A stretch of 64,000 bases of DNA, taken from contig NZ_CP066356.1 of assembly GCF_023278185.1 (NCBI RefSeq), forward strand, positions 2,472,001 to 2,536,000, given 5' to 3'. Positions 18,111 to 27,042 of the stretch are shown here, piece by piece. Source of the stretch: Bradyrhizobium elkanii USDA 76 (GTDB lineage: Bacteria; Pseudomonadota; Alphaproteobacteria; Rhizobiales; Xanthobacteraceae). The notes below the pieces were generated by a model. That model saw nothing but the letters and a program-made list of their open reading frames with translations, was not told the DNA's origin and did not search any database. A program made the position numbers and the translations under genes. Each line of letters begins with the position of its first letter. Positions within the stretch are counted from its first letter, which is position 1.

Positions 18111-18230
18111 ACCTCTCCCGCTTGCGGGGGAGGTCGGCGCGTAGCGTCGGGTGGGGGCTCTCTCCACGGTGGGATTCGTGGAGAGAGCCCTCACCCCAAC
18201 CCTCTCCCGCAAGCGGGAGAGGGGGGGGGC
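18111..18230. repeat. Short palindromic repeat related to family C
   Basis: The ends ACCTCTCCCGCTTGCGGGGG and CTCTCCCGCAAGCGGGAGAGG are inverted. The centre has GGGGGCTCTCTCCAC mirrored as GTGGAGAGAGCCC. The same shape is found at 31984-32113. It lies between two genes of the CoA block on the same strand. Confidence 0.8.
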
Positions 18231-18271
18231 AGCTCGTTCGCGGTTACGATCTGACCTGATCTCATCGCATC

Positions 18272-19369
18272 CTAACGTTTAATGAGCTCGCCGATCGCGG
18301 GCACCTTGCCGTAGTGCCTGTCCTCGCCGACCACGATCGCGGCCGGCGCCGGATAGCTGACCTTGCCGTTCGGCGTGTCGACCTCGATGCGGCGCAGATG
18401 CGGGTGTTTCGCGAGGTCGTCCATGCTGTTGACCTCGGCAAAGGCGATGTCGGCCTCGGCAAGCTTCGCCAGCAACTCCTCGCGCGTCAGCTTGCCGAAG
18501 CTGTCGCTGACGATTCCGTCGGTCAGCACCCGGTTGCGCACGCGCTCGACCATGTTGGCAAAGCGCGGATCGTCGGGCAGGCCGGGCTGGCCCAGCACCT
18601 TGGCGCACAGCGTCTTCCACTCGCGCTCGCTCTGGATCGAGATCAGGATCTCCTTGCCGTCCCTGGAGCGGAACACGCCATAGGGCGCGATCGAAGGATG
18701 GGCGAGGCCGATCCGTTTCGGCGACTTGCCGTCCTCGGCATTGAGCAGCGGCACGGTGAGCCAGTCGGCCATCACGTCGAACATCGAGATCCGGATATCG
18801 GCACCGTCTCCGGTGCGGCCGCGGCCGATCAGCGCCTCGAGGATCGCGGCATGCGCGGTGGCGCCGGTCGCGACGTCGACGATCGACATGCCGACGCGCG
18901 AGGCGCCTTCAGGACCGCCGGTGATCGAGGCGAGGCCGCTTTCGGCCTGGATCAGCAGGTCATAGGCTTTGCGGTCGGCATAGGGCCCGGTGTCGCCATA
19001 GCCCGTGATGGTGCACATGATCAGCTTCGGATAGTCCTTGCGCAGCCGCTCGCGCGAGAAGCCGAGCTTGTCCATCGAGCCGGGCTTCAGGTTCTGCAGC
19101 AGCACGTCGGCGCCGGCGATCAGCGCCTCGAGCTGCGCGCGGCCTTCCTTGGTGGCGAGATCGACCACGGCGGAATCCTTGCCGCGGTTGAGCCAGACGA
19201 AGTAGCTGCTCTGGCCCTTCGCCGCGGCGTCGTAGCCACGGGCGAAATCGCCCTCGGGCCGCTCGATCTTGATGACATGGGCGCCGGCGTCGGCGAGGCG
19301 TGACGAGCAGAACGGCGCGGCAACCGCCTGTTCGACGGCGATGACGGTCAATCCCTCAAGCGGCAGCAT
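18272..19369 (-). CDS. CaiB/BaiF family CoA transferase
   Basis: A 365-residue family III CoA transferase. The N-terminus LPLEGLTVIAVEQAVAAPFC, the segment WLNRGKDSAVVDL, and YADRKAYDLLIQAESGL with the catalytic Asp (AYDLL) are diagnostic. It moves CoA between organic acids, activating a carboxylate for the neighbouring acyl-CoA dehydrogenase and hydratase. I use the second ATG at 19369 (MLPLEGL); the ATG at 19375 adds two residues. It starts 12 bp after the acyl-CoA dehydrogenase stop, so the two form an operon. Confidence 0.9.
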   Translation of the reverse strand: MLPLEGLTVIAVEQAVAAPFCSSRLADAGAHVIKIERPEGDFARGYDAAAKGQSSYFVWLNRGKDSAVVDLATKEGRAQLEALIAGADVLLQNLKPGSMDKLGFSRERLRKDYPKLIMCTITGYGDTGPYADRKAYDLLIQAESGLASITGGPEGASRVGMSIVDVATGATAHAAILEALIGRGRTGDGADIRISMFDVMADWLTVPLLNAEDGKSPKRIGLAHPSIAPYGVFRSRDGKEILISIQSEREWKTLCAKVLGQPGLPDDPRFANMVERVRNRVLTDGIVSDSFGKLTREELLAKLAEADIAFAEVNSMDDLAKHPHLRRIEVDTPNGKVSYPAPAAIVVGEDRHYGKVPAIGELIKR

Positions 19370-19380
19370 GATCAAGCAAC

Positions 19381-20550
19381 TCAGTAGGAGCGGGGCATGC
19401 CGAGCACGTGCTCGGCGACGTAGGACAGGATCAGATTGGTCGAGATCGGCGCCACCTGGTAGAGCCGGGTCTCGCGGAACTTGCGCTCGACATCGTACTC
19501 CTCGGCGAAGCCGAAGCCGCCATGGGTCTGCACGCAGGCATTGGCGGCTTCCCAGGAGGCATCGGCCGCCAGCATCTTGGCCATGTTGGCCTCGGCGCCG
19601 CAGTCGAGCCCGGCTTCATATTTGCGGGTGGCTTCCTTCACCATCAATTCGGCTGCGCGCATCGAGGCGTAGGCCTTTGCGATCGGGAACTGTATGCCCT
19701 GGTTCTGGCCGATCGGCCGGCCGAACACGCTGCGCTCCTTGGCGTAGCTGGTGGCCTTGGCGATGAACCACTTGGCATCACCGACGCATTCGGCGGCGAT
19801 CAGGATTCGCTCCGCATTCATGCCGGAGAGAATGTAGCGGAAGCCCTTGCCTTCCTCGCCGATCAGATTCTCCGCCGGCACCTTCATGTCGGTGAAGAAC
19901 ACTTCGGTCGTGGCGTGGTTCATCATGGTGCGGATCGGGCGGATCTCCAGCCCCTTGCCCTTCACCTCGCGCATGTCGACGATGAACACCGAGAGACCGT
20001 CGGTGCGCTTCTTCGACTGTTCCTTCGGCGTGGTGCGCGCCAGCAGGACCATCAGGTCGGAATATTCGGCGCGGCTGGTCCAGATCTTCTGGCCGTTGAC
20101 GACGTAATGGTCGCCCTCGCGGCGCGCGAAGGTCTTTAGCGACGACGTGTCGGTGCCGCTGGTCGGCTCGGTGACGCCGAACGCCTGCAGCCGCAATTCG
20201 CCGGTCGCGACCTTCGGCAGATACTTCGCCTTCTGCGCGTCGTTGCCGTGCCGCAGCACGGTGCCCATCGTGTACATCTGGGCGTGGCAGCCGCCGCCAT
20301 TGCAGCCGGCGCGCTGGATCTCTTCCAGGATCGCCGCCGCCGCCGACAGCTTCAGGCCGGCGCCGCCATATTCCTCGGGGATCAGCACCGAGAGATAGCC
20401 GGCCTCCGTCAGCGCATCGACGAACTCCTTCGGATAGGCCATCTGGCGATCGAGCTTGCGCCAGTATTCGCCGGGAAACTGCGCGCAGAGTTTTGCCACC
20501 GCGTCGCGGATGTCGGAATGGTCGTCGATGTTCTGATCGTGTGCGGTCAT
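19381..20550 (-). CDS. Acyl-CoA dehydrogenase
   Basis: A 389-residue FAD flavoenzyme: LIPEEYGGAGL, FGVTEPTSGTD (FAD/substrate binding) and YAKERSVFGRPIGQNQGIQF are family signatures. The usual catalytic Glu of the C-terminal YEGT motif is Gln here (LYQVAP). Glu247 in SGMNAERILIA sits where isovaleryl-CoA and long-chain dehydrogenases keep their base. A branched or bulky acyl-CoA substrate is thus plausible. The start at 20550 opens MTAHDQNIDDHSD. It is the first gene of the CoA operon and divergent from the LysR gene. Confidence 0.9.
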   Translation of the reverse strand: MTAHDQNIDDHSDIRDAVAKLCAQFPGEYWRKLDRQMAYPKEFVDALTEAGYLSVLIPEEYGGAGLKLSAAAAILEEIQRAGCNGGGCHAQMYTMGTVLRHGNDAQKAKYLPKVATGELRLQAFGVTEPTSGTDTSSLKTFARREGDHYVVNGQKIWTSRAEYSDLMVLLARTTPKEQSKKRTDGLSVFIVDMREVKGKGLEIRPIRTMMNHATTEVFFTDMKVPAENLIGEEGKGFRYILSGMNAERILIAAECVGDAKWFIAKATSYAKERSVFGRPIGQNQGIQFPIAKAYASMRAAELMVKEATRKYEAGLDCGAEANMAKMLAADASWEAANACVQTHGGFGFAEEYDVERKFRETRLYQVAPISTNLILSYVAEHVLGMPRSY

Positions 20551-20636
20551 TGTTTCGTCTTGCCGAGTTCCGTCTTGCCGAGAGGTTGCGCCTGTAGCGC
20601 GATGTCGGATCGCCATCGCGCTTCAGCACTTTGTTT

Positions 20637-20694
20637 GAGCATGATCTCTTTCGGAAAACCGCTTCGCACTTTTCCGGATCATGCGCCGCGGACG
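20637..20694. repeat. Palindromic repeat related to the family B hairpin
   Basis: It begins GAGCATGATCTCTTTCGGAA and ends CTTTTCCGGATCATGC; the ends and the inner GGAAAA / TTTTCC pair. Its outer arms match the hairpin at 45035-45070. It lies between the divergent acyl-CoA dehydrogenase and LysR starts and so separates their promoters. Confidence 0.75.
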
Positions 20695-20778
20695 AAACGC
20701 CCGCTGTTGTGGGGCCCCGGTAAACTCCCTATGCTGTTTTGTTATAGCGTATGAACCTGCCTTCCAGGATTGGCAAGT

Positions 20779-21702
20779 ATGGATTTCCGCCAGCTTAGGA
20801 CCTTTGCGTGCGTCGCGGAACTCGGGAGCCTGAGCAAGGCATCCGATACCTTGCGGGTCGCGCAGCCGGCGCTGAGCCGGCAGATCAAGCTGCTGGAACA
20901 CGAGCTGCGCACCGAATTGTTCACGCGCAACGGCCGCGGCATGGTGCTGACCGACGCCGGCCGGCTGCTGCTGGCGCGCACCAGCGGTATCGTGCGGCAG
21001 ATCGACCAGATCCGCGACGACATCCAGTCCGCCGGGGGCGCGCCGTCCGGGCGCGTCGTGCTCGGGCTGGTGCCGACGGTGAGCTGCGTGCTGTCGGCGC
21101 GGCTGGCGCGGCGCACGGTGGAGCGCTATCCCGGCATCTCGCTCTGCATCGTCGAGAGCTACAGCGGCCATCTGATCGAGTGGCTGCATCGCGGCGAGAT
21201 GGACCTTGCCGTGATCTACGGGCCATCGGTCGATCTGCATCTGGCGGTGCAGAGCCTCGGCCGCGACAGCATCGTCGCGGTCGGCCCGCGCGGCAGCGGG
21301 CTGAAGCCGAAGAAGCAGGTCGACTTCGGCTGGCTGATGCGCCAGCGCCTGGTGCTGCCAAGTCACTCGCACGGCCTCCGTGCGCTGCTCGAACATGCCG
21401 CGGCCAAGAAGAAGATCGATCTCGACGTCAAGCTCGAGGCGGATTCGTTTCGGGTGCTGACCAGCCTGGTCGAGGAGGGACTCGGATATACCTTGCTGCC
21501 GCCGTCCTCGGTCCGCGCCGAGGTGGCGGAGGGCCGGCTGGAGACCGCCGCCATCGGGCGGCCGGCGCCGCGGCGCGAGCTGACTCTGGCCTCGCCGGTC
21601 GAGCATCCCGGCTCCAACGCGATGACGCTGATCGCGAAGCTGTTGCGCGACGAGGTCGCCGCGCTGCGCGCCGAGGGGCTCTGGGATATCCAACTCGCCT
21701 GA
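20779..21702 (+). CDS. LysR family transcriptional regulator
   Basis: A 307-residue LysR protein. The N-terminal helix-turn-helix is MDFRQLRTFACVAELGSLSK followed by LRVAQPALSRQIKLLE. The C-terminal part is the periplasmic-binding-protein-like effector domain. The ATG at 20779 gives the canonical MDFRQL start; a TTG 9 bp upstream is less likely. It is divergent from the acyl-CoA dehydrogenase operon and convergent with the split ThDP decarboxylase, so either or both may be targets. The inducer is unknown. Confidence 0.92.
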   Translation: MDFRQLRTFACVAELGSLSKASDTLRVAQPALSRQIKLLEHELRTELFTRNGRGMVLTDAGRLLLARTSGIVRQIDQIRDDIQSAGGAPSGRVVLGLVPTVSCVLSARLARRTVERYPGISLCIVESYSGHLIEWLHRGEMDLAVIYGPSVDLHLAVQSLGRDSIVAVGPRGSGLKPKKQVDFGWLMRQRLVLPSHSHGLRALLEHAAAKKKIDLDVKLEADSFRVLTSLVEEGLGYTLLPPSSVRAEVAEGRLETAAIGRPAPRRELTLASPVEHPGSNAMTLIAKLLRDEVAALRAEGLWDIQLA

Positions 21703-21715
21703 GCGCGGCTTCGCA

Positions 21716-22309
21716 TCAGCTGACCTTGAAGCCGAGATGGCCGCGGAAGCGGTTCTTCAAATAGGTGCCGTCGCGCGGCGGCAGCGCGCGCTCGACCTCG
21801 CCGGCGGCGATGCGGATGCGCGCCAGCCGCGGGCCGCCGCCGAGATCGCGCAGGCTGTTGCGGAAGCTCTCGATGCCGGCCATGTCGGCGATCTCGGAGA
21901 CGTTGCCGATGCCCGCGCCATCAGCGATCACCTCGAGCCTGGCGCCGAGGCCGGAGTGACTCGGCTGCATGCCGGTCTCGCCGAAATGGCCGTTGTCGAG
22001 CACCGCGATCGAGAGATTGCCGGGCTGCTTGGTCGCGATGGTCAGCAGGCTGCCGATCCCCATCAGCTGCTCGCCGTCGCCGGTGATCACCAGCACCGGG
22101 CGCTTCGGCTGCGCCAGCGCGAGGCCGAGCCCAACCATCGCCGCGCCGCCCATCGCGCCCCACAGATAGAAATTGCCGGGATGCTCGCCGGCGTCGAACA
22201 AATCGTAAGAGGAGGAGCCGAGCCCGGAGATCACGAGCAGCTCGCCGCGGTCGGCAAGCAGCGCCTTCACGGCGGCGCGGCGATCGAGAGTCCCTGTCGA
22301 TGCTGACAT
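21716..22309 (-). CDS. ThDP-binding subunit of a split decarboxylase (sulfopyruvate/phosphonopyruvate decarboxylase beta-like)
   Basis: A 197-residue protein equal to the C-terminal, cofactor-binding domain of ThDP decarboxylases: the motif starts ITGDGEQLMGIGSLLTIAT and ends IAVLDNGHFGETG. Alone it lacks the catalytic Glu, which lies in the partner gene upstream. Its ATG at 22309 shares one base with that gene's stop (TGATG), so the subunits are coupled. The arrangement resembles ComD/ComE of sulfopyruvate decarboxylase. The real substrate is a 2-oxo acid not fixed by sequence. Confidence 0.83.
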   Translation of the reverse strand: MSASTGTLDRRAAVKALLADRGELLVISGLGSSSYDLFDAGEHPGNFYLWGAMGGAAMVGLGLALAQPKRPVLVITGDGEQLMGIGSLLTIATKQPGNLSIAVLDNGHFGETGMQPSHSGLGARLEVIADGAGIGNVSEIADMAGIESFRNSLRDLGGGPRLARIRIAAGEVERALPPRDGTYLKNRFRGHLGFKVS

Positions 22310-22869
22310 CAATGCGTCTCCTTGGTCCACTTCTTGCGACCGATCATCCGCTGCGAGATCAAGACCGCGACCTGCTGGTCGCCGTCATAGGCGAGCGAGG
22401 CGGCCGCCGAGACCACCTCCTCGGCATCGTCGGGGTTCTCCAGCCGCAGCACGGTGGTGCCCATGATCTCGAACGCCTGCGGCGTCGCCCGGCCCATCGG
22501 GATCTGCCAGGGATTGAACTCGGCCCATTCGCCGCGCATCGTCACCAGCGTCAGCAGCGGGAAGCGGCAGCTCGCCATCAGCGATAGCATGTTGACGCAA
22601 TTGCCGACGCCGCTCGATTGCATCAACAGCACCGCGCGGTCGCCGCCGAGCCAGGCGCCGGCCGCCATCGCCACGCCTTCTTCCTCGGTCGTCAGCACCG
22701 TGGTCTTGATGTCGGCATCGGCGTGCGACAGCTTGATCAGCTTGGAATGTCCCGCATCGGGAACGTAGGACACCTGCGCCACGCCAAAGCTCTTCAGCGT
22801 GCGGTAGATCGCAACCGGCCAGTCCCGGCTGGTCGCGCTGTCCTGGTGAACGGCAATCTGGTCCATCAT
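22309..22869 (-). CDS. Pyrimidine-binding subunit of a split ThDP decarboxylase (alpha-like)
   Basis: A 186-residue protein equal to the N-terminal domain of ThDP decarboxylases. It keeps VSYVPDAGHSKLIKL and the activating Glu in LTTEEEGVAMAAGAWLGG. With the downstream cofactor-binding subunit it would form the complete active site at the interface. Similar split enzymes include sulfopyruvate decarboxylase ComDE. M1 and M2 are adjacent ATGs at 22869 and 22866. A family B repeat begins 13 bp upstream of the start, so the promoter must lie within or beyond it. Confidence 0.83.
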   Translation of the reverse strand: MMDQIAVHQDSATSRDWPVAIYRTLKSFGVAQVSYVPDAGHSKLIKLSHADADIKTTVLTTEEEGVAMAAGAWLGGDRAVLLMQSSGVGNCVNMLSLMASCRFPLLTLVTMRGEWAEFNPWQIPMGRATPQAFEIMGTTVLRLENPDDAEEVVSAAASLAYDGDQQVAVLISQRMIGRKKWTKETH

Positions 22870-22881
22870 GGCCTCGGCGGT

Positions 22882-22930
22882 AGCGTTTTCGAACGAACCG
22901 GGTACCGGCTCGCGAAGAAAAACGCGTCAA
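22882..22930. repeat. Family B repeat, isolated copy
   Basis: AGCGTTTTCGAACGAACCGG then GTACCGGCTCGCGAAGAAAA and ACGCGTCAA. Compare the copies at 44906-45029 and 50900-50952. The ends AGCGTTTT and AAAACGC(G) are inverted. The rest of the 367-bp gap up to the cyclase start (22931-23236) shows nothing I can name. Confidence 0.7.
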
Positions 22931-23236
22931 TACAAGGGACGCGCATTGGCGTGTCCTCACACCGATAGGCTTAGGGCAGGCGGGGGCTTAGTTCTCTTCG
23001 CATCTGGCTCGCCCAGCTATGCCGGAATTTTATAGGGCCAAGGTTTGCGGGGCCAACGCAGGCGAAATGGCGGCCGGAGCCGACTGCGTCCTTTGGCCGG
23101 GTCGAACAACAGCCCCATTACGGCCTAAAACGACGCTCTATGCTGGAAGATGCCGGTTGGCGGCAGCGCCGGGGCTTCATTTTCAAGGCTTCATTTCGCA
23201 TATCGATATATCCGTCGCATTTTCAGGGATCAGGGC

Positions 23237-24955
23237 ATGATTGTCCGAGATCGGTTTCGCGGCCTCTTCCCAAAGTATTTTCTCGCACTGTTCCTGGCCG
23301 TCGCGCTTCCGCTCGTGATCAACGGGTCGATCGAGGCCTGGTTCGGTTACCGCGATCAGCGCGCGAGGCTGGACCAGTTGCTTGGTGTTCAGGCGACGTC
23401 CGCGGCCGCCGAAATTCATAACTTCATCTCCGACATCGCAAGCCAGCTTGGCTGGCTGGTCCAGCTTCCCTGGACCGACGAGGCCGATGAGGGACGCCGA
23501 ACCGATGCGTTGCGTCTGTTTCGTCAAGCGCCAGCCGTGGTCAGCCTGACACTCATCGACAACAATGGGTTGGAGCGTCTCTACGTCTCACGGGTCGGTC
23601 TCAATCGAATTGAAAGTCGTATCGACCGATCGGCTGAACCTGCGCTGGTCGGCGCCCACGCGCGCCAAGTTTGGTTCAGCGATGTCAGCTACAACAGAGG
23701 CTCGGAACCGTATTTGACAATTGCGCTCGTGGGTAACCGATCCGCGGTCGGCGCAGTCGTCGCCGAAGTCAATCTCAAGCTGATCTGGGATGTCGTATCG
23801 GCGATTAAGGTGGGAGAGACCGGCTTCGCCTTCGTGCTGGACCGGCCGGGCCGTCTCATTGCCCATCCCGACATCAGCCTTGTGCTCCGCGGGCTGGAAG
23901 AAACAACCTCCCAGCCGTTTCGCGCCATACGCGACGCAATCGGCCCGGGAGCGAGCGTTGCAACCGGCCGGGACGGACAGGGACGTCGGGTTGCTGCCAG
24001 CGCGGCTCCTGTGGCGGGGCCCGATTGGACCGTGGTGGTGGCACAGCCGCTCTCAGAGGCTTACGCCCCGATCTATGCCGCGTTGCGACGGACGACAGTG
24101 CTTCTCGCGGGCAGCACCGTATTTGCAGGGCTGCTCGCCTATGCATTCGCGCACCGGATGACCGAGCCGATCAGGCTGCTCGAGGAGGGGACGGAGCGGA
24201 TCGGTGCCGGATCATTCGAGCACCGCATTGCGATCCAGACCGGGGACGAATTTCAGCGCCTGGCAAACAGCTTCAACAGGATGGCCGGCGAACTCGCGCT
24301 GGCGCAGCAGCACCAGGAGCGGATCGCGAAGCTCAAGCGGTTTCTTGCGCCTCAAGTCGCCGATCTCGTCGATCGTGCCGGCGATGACAGCGTGCTGGAT
24401 GGCCGCCGCACCGACGTGGTCGTCGTGTTCTGTGACTTGCGCGGGTTCACCGCGTTTTCCGCGGGCGTCACTCCCGAGGAAGTCATGAGCGTGCTGTCCG
24501 AATATTATGAGGTTCTGGGCAGGGTCATTGCGCGGTTCGAAGCAACGCTCATCAGCTTTTCGGGAGACGGGCTGATGGTGCTGGTGAACGCACCCGTGCC
24601 GGTCGAGGAGCCGGCGCTGAGAGCCGTCGACCTTGCGACCGAAATGCAGAAGCACGTGCAAGGCTTGATCGGCGGCTGGCGGTCGCGGGGCTACCAGGTT
24701 GGCTTTGGAATAGGGCTTGCCAGCGGATCGGCGACGGTTGGGCGGATCGGCTACGACGACCGGCTCGATTACACGGCCATCGGCAGTGTCGTGAATCTCG
24801 CCGCCCGCCTGTGCGCATCTGCCGCAGATCGGGAGATCCTGATGGACGCAGGGACCGCCGCAAGCGTCAGAGGCAAGCGCGCCGTGGAGGATATCGGGAG
24901 TCGACAAATCAAGGGCTTCGATGACGCCATTCCGGTGTTCGGAATATCGTTTTGA
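23237..24955 (+). CDS. Membrane-bound class III nucleotide cyclase with dCache sensor and HAMP domain
   Basis: A 572-residue protein. A transmembrane helix at about 13-32 (YFLALFLAVALPLVI) is followed by a periplasmic double-Cache-like sensor to about residue 290, a second helix (TVLLAGSTVFAGLLAYAFA), a HAMP segment (RMTEPIRLLEEGTERIGAG) and a class III cyclase domain. The cyclase has both metal Asp positions (VVVFCDLRGFTAFS and FSFSGDGLMVLVN-like) and the LDYTAIGSVVNLAARL motif. It should make cAMP or cGMP in response to a periplasmic small molecule. The ATG at 23237 fits the helix start. It is a single gene. Confidence 0.9.
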   Translation: MIVRDRFRGLFPKYFLALFLAVALPLVINGSIEAWFGYRDQRARLDQLLGVQATSAAAEIHNFISDIASQLGWLVQLPWTDEADEGRRTDALRLFRQAPAVVSLTLIDNNGLERLYVSRVGLNRIESRIDRSAEPALVGAHARQVWFSDVSYNRGSEPYLTIALVGNRSAVGAVVAEVNLKLIWDVVSAIKVGETGFAFVLDRPGRLIAHPDISLVLRGLEETTSQPFRAIRDAIGPGASVATGRDGQGRRVAASAAPVAGPDWTVVVAQPLSEAYAPIYAALRRTTVLLAGSTVFAGLLAYAFAHRMTEPIRLLEEGTERIGAGSFEHRIAIQTGDEFQRLANSFNRMAGELALAQQHQERIAKLKRFLAPQVADLVDRAGDDSVLDGRRTDVVVVFCDLRGFTAFSAGVTPEEVMSVLSEYYEVLGRVIARFEATLISFSGDGLMVLVNAPVPVEEPALRAVDLATEMQKHVQGLIGGWRSRGYQVGFGIGLASGSATVGRIGYDDRLDYTAIGSVVNLAARLCASAADREILMDAGTAASVRGKRAVEDIGSRQIKGFDDAIPVFGISF

Positions 24956-25065
24956 TGTGCGTTGGCCGATGCCGACCGGAGCGGTTCGGTGCAGTCCATT
25001 GGCGACTGGTTTCGGATCGTGGGATATACTTGCGCCGACGGCGAACGCCAGCGGATCGGTAGAGC

Positions 25066-26088
25066 ATGAGTTGCGCTCACTCTGGTGCAGCAACATCGCA
25101 CGGACGCGCCGGCCGGCGCGAGGTCCTGTTGTGGATGGCCGCCGCCGCGGCTTGGACCACATCCTCGCACGCGCAGAAGCCGTCGATGCCTGTGATCGGC
25201 TATCTTTGTCCGGAATCGCCGGAGTTGTTTGGCAGCCGGCTGAAGGCTTTCCATCAGGGACTTCGTGAGGCCGGCTTTGTCGAGGGCCGCGATGTTGCGA
25301 TCGAGTATCGATGGGCCAATGGGCAATATGCCCAGTTGCCTGCGCTGGCCGGCGAATTGATCGCGCGTAACGTCGATGTGGTGGTGGCGCCCGGCGGCGC
25401 GCCCGTCGCGCTTGCCGCCAAAGCTGCCGGCGTCACCAAGACAATCGTCTTCGAGATGGGCGGCGACCCCGTTCAGCTGGGTGTGGTGGACAGCCTGTCG
25501 CGGCCGGGAGGCAACATCACGGGAATCTCGAGCCTGAGCGTCGACGTGTCGCCGAAGCGGCTCGAGTTGATGCACGAACTCCTGCCGGCGGCGACGACGT
25601 TGGGGGTCGTGACCAACCCGACAAGTCCAACCGCCAGCTCGCAACTGCAGAGGCTTCAGGCCGCTGCCGAAACCTTGGGGGTCCATCTGCAGATATTGAG
25701 GGCAAGCAAGGAGGACGAGTTCGAAGCCGTATTCTCTTCGGTAGCGAGAGAGTCGGCAAACGCGCTCGTTTTCACCTCCGATCCCTATTTTGCATTCCGC
25801 AGCCGGCGCTTGGCCGATCTCGCGCTGAAGTATCGTGTGCCCGCAATCACGCAGACCCGGGATTTTCCGACGGCCGGAGGCTTGATGAGCTATGGCGGAG
25901 ATTTCGTGCAGTCGCATCGACGCGCGGGCGTCTACGCCGGCCGGGTTCTGAAGGGTGAGAAGCCCGCCGATCTTCCGGTCCAGCTGGTCACCAAGGTCGA
26001 GTTCGTCATCAACCTGAAGACCGCCAAACTGCTCGGCCACGAGTTCTCTGCGTCAGTCGTCAGCGGCGCAGACGAAGTGATCGAGTGA
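25066..26088 (+). CDS. ABC transporter substrate-binding protein (TrpX/ABC_sub_bind family)
   Basis: A 340-residue protein. Residues 1-36 resemble a Tat leader (GRREVLLWMAAAAAW ... SHA). The mature part has the PF04392-type signature: IGYLCPESPELFGSRLKAFH, then GFVEGRDVAIEYRWANGQYAQLP (in parts) and MGGDPVQLGVVDSLSRPGGN. Members bind amino acids or small organics in the periplasm. No permease or ATPase gene is adjacent, which makes this one of the orphan binding proteins common in bradyrhizobia. The ligand is unknown. Confidence 0.87.
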   Translation: MSCAHSGAATSHGRAGRREVLLWMAAAAAWTTSSHAQKPSMPVIGYLCPESPELFGSRLKAFHQGLREAGFVEGRDVAIEYRWANGQYAQLPALAGELIARNVDVVVAPGGAPVALAAKAAGVTKTIVFEMGGDPVQLGVVDSLSRPGGNITGISSLSVDVSPKRLELMHELLPAATTLGVVTNPTSPTASSQLQRLQAAAETLGVHLQILRASKEDEFEAVFSSVARESANALVFTSDPYFAFRSRRLADLALKYRVPAITQTRDFPTAGGLMSYGGDFVQSHRRAGVYAGRVLKGEKPADLPVQLVTKVEFVINLKTAKLLGHEFSASVVSGADEVIE

Positions 26089-26111
26089 GGCATCCGTTCA
26101 TGAACCCGGTA

Positions 26112-26146
26112 GTCCGGCCGGCACGGACTGAATGGTCCGGCCGGAC
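26112..26146. terminator. GC-rich hairpin between convergent genes
   Basis: The stem GTCCGGCCGG (26112-26121) and CCGGCCGGAC (26137-26146) is exact, with a 15-base loop. It lies between the ends of the binding-protein gene and the PEP-mutase-like gene. There is no T-run, so termination is inferred only from position. Confidence 0.45.
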
Positions 26147-26171
26147 GGTGGCATCGCGTGCCCTCACGGGC

Positions 26172-26975
26172 TCAACCGTTGGGCTGCAGAAACGGGCCGT
26201 ATTGCTTGCTGGCGGCGACCGCGGCTGCCGCCTGTCCGATGACGCGCATTGCCGCCATCATCGGCCACGGACCAAGACTCACCCTGCGAACACCGGCACG
26301 GGCGAGCTCTCCGATTTCGGGCACGCCTTGCGTCACCATGATGTTGACCGGCAGCGGCGTCAGTTGAACGAACCTCTCGATCAGCGCGAGGTCGGTCAGC
26401 CCCGGCACAAAAATTCCGTCAGCGCCGGCCTCGGCATAGACCTTCGCACGCCTTGCCGCCTCGGTCAGGCATTGCTCGGGTGAGCCGAACTTCAGCAGAA
26501 ACGGATCGGTTCGCGCATTGATGAAAAGATCAATCCCGAGTTGTTGCGCGGCGTCCCGCACCGCCCTGATCTTCGCGGCATGCTGCTCGGGAGTGGCGAG
26601 CTGCCGCTTTCCGCCAACGAGTCCGTCCTCGATATTGATGCCGATCGCGCCGGCCTTCAGGATCCTCGCCGCCGAATGCGCGGCGGCGTCCGGAGTGTCG
26701 CCATATCCCGCCTCCAGATCGATCGATACCGGAATCGAGACCGACGCGGTCATCCGCGAGACCAGGCCTTCGACCATCTCGAGCGGGGCATTTTCGCCGT
26801 CGGCGTAGCCGAGCGCGGCCGCGACCGCGCCGCTGCTGGTCGCGATCGCTCGCGAACTCTTTGCGATGGCCTTGGCGGTGGCGACGTCCCAGGCGTTGAA
26901 CAGGACGAGCGGATCGCCCGTTCTGTGCAGAGTGTGAAAGGCTTCGGCATATTGCTGCTGTGTCGTGGCGTCCAT
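26172..26975 (-). CDS. Isocitrate lyase/PEP mutase superfamily protein
   Basis: A 267-residue TIM-barrel protein. Characteristic parts are PLVLFNAWDVATAKAI, the metal-binding SIDLEAGYGD, GINIEDGLVGG and LFINARTDPF. It lacks the KKCGH loop of true isocitrate lyases. Most such short proteins are lyases or hydrolases of oxalacetate-like or methylated C4-C5 acids (carboxyPEP mutase-type fold); the reaction here is open. The start at 26975 (MDATTQQQYAEAF) is preferred to 26984. It is a single gene, upstream of and on the same strand as the alpha/beta hydrolase. Confidence 0.87.
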   Translation of the reverse strand: MDATTQQQYAEAFHTLHRTGDPLVLFNAWDVATAKAIAKSSRAIATSSGAVAAALGYADGENAPLEMVEGLVSRMTASVSIPVSIDLEAGYGDTPDAAAHSAARILKAGAIGINIEDGLVGGKRQLATPEQHAAKIRAVRDAAQQLGIDLFINARTDPFLLKFGSPEQCLTEAARRAKVYAEAGADGIFVPGLTDLALIERFVQLTPLPVNIMVTQGVPEIGELARAGVRRVSLGPWPMMAAMRVIGQAAAAVAASKQYGPFLQPNG

Positions 26976-27042
26976 TGCGCGCACTCCCTCTCAGAAAAAT
27001 TGATAGATTGACTGACGTAGCCGCTGCTTGCGGCGCGGCCGT

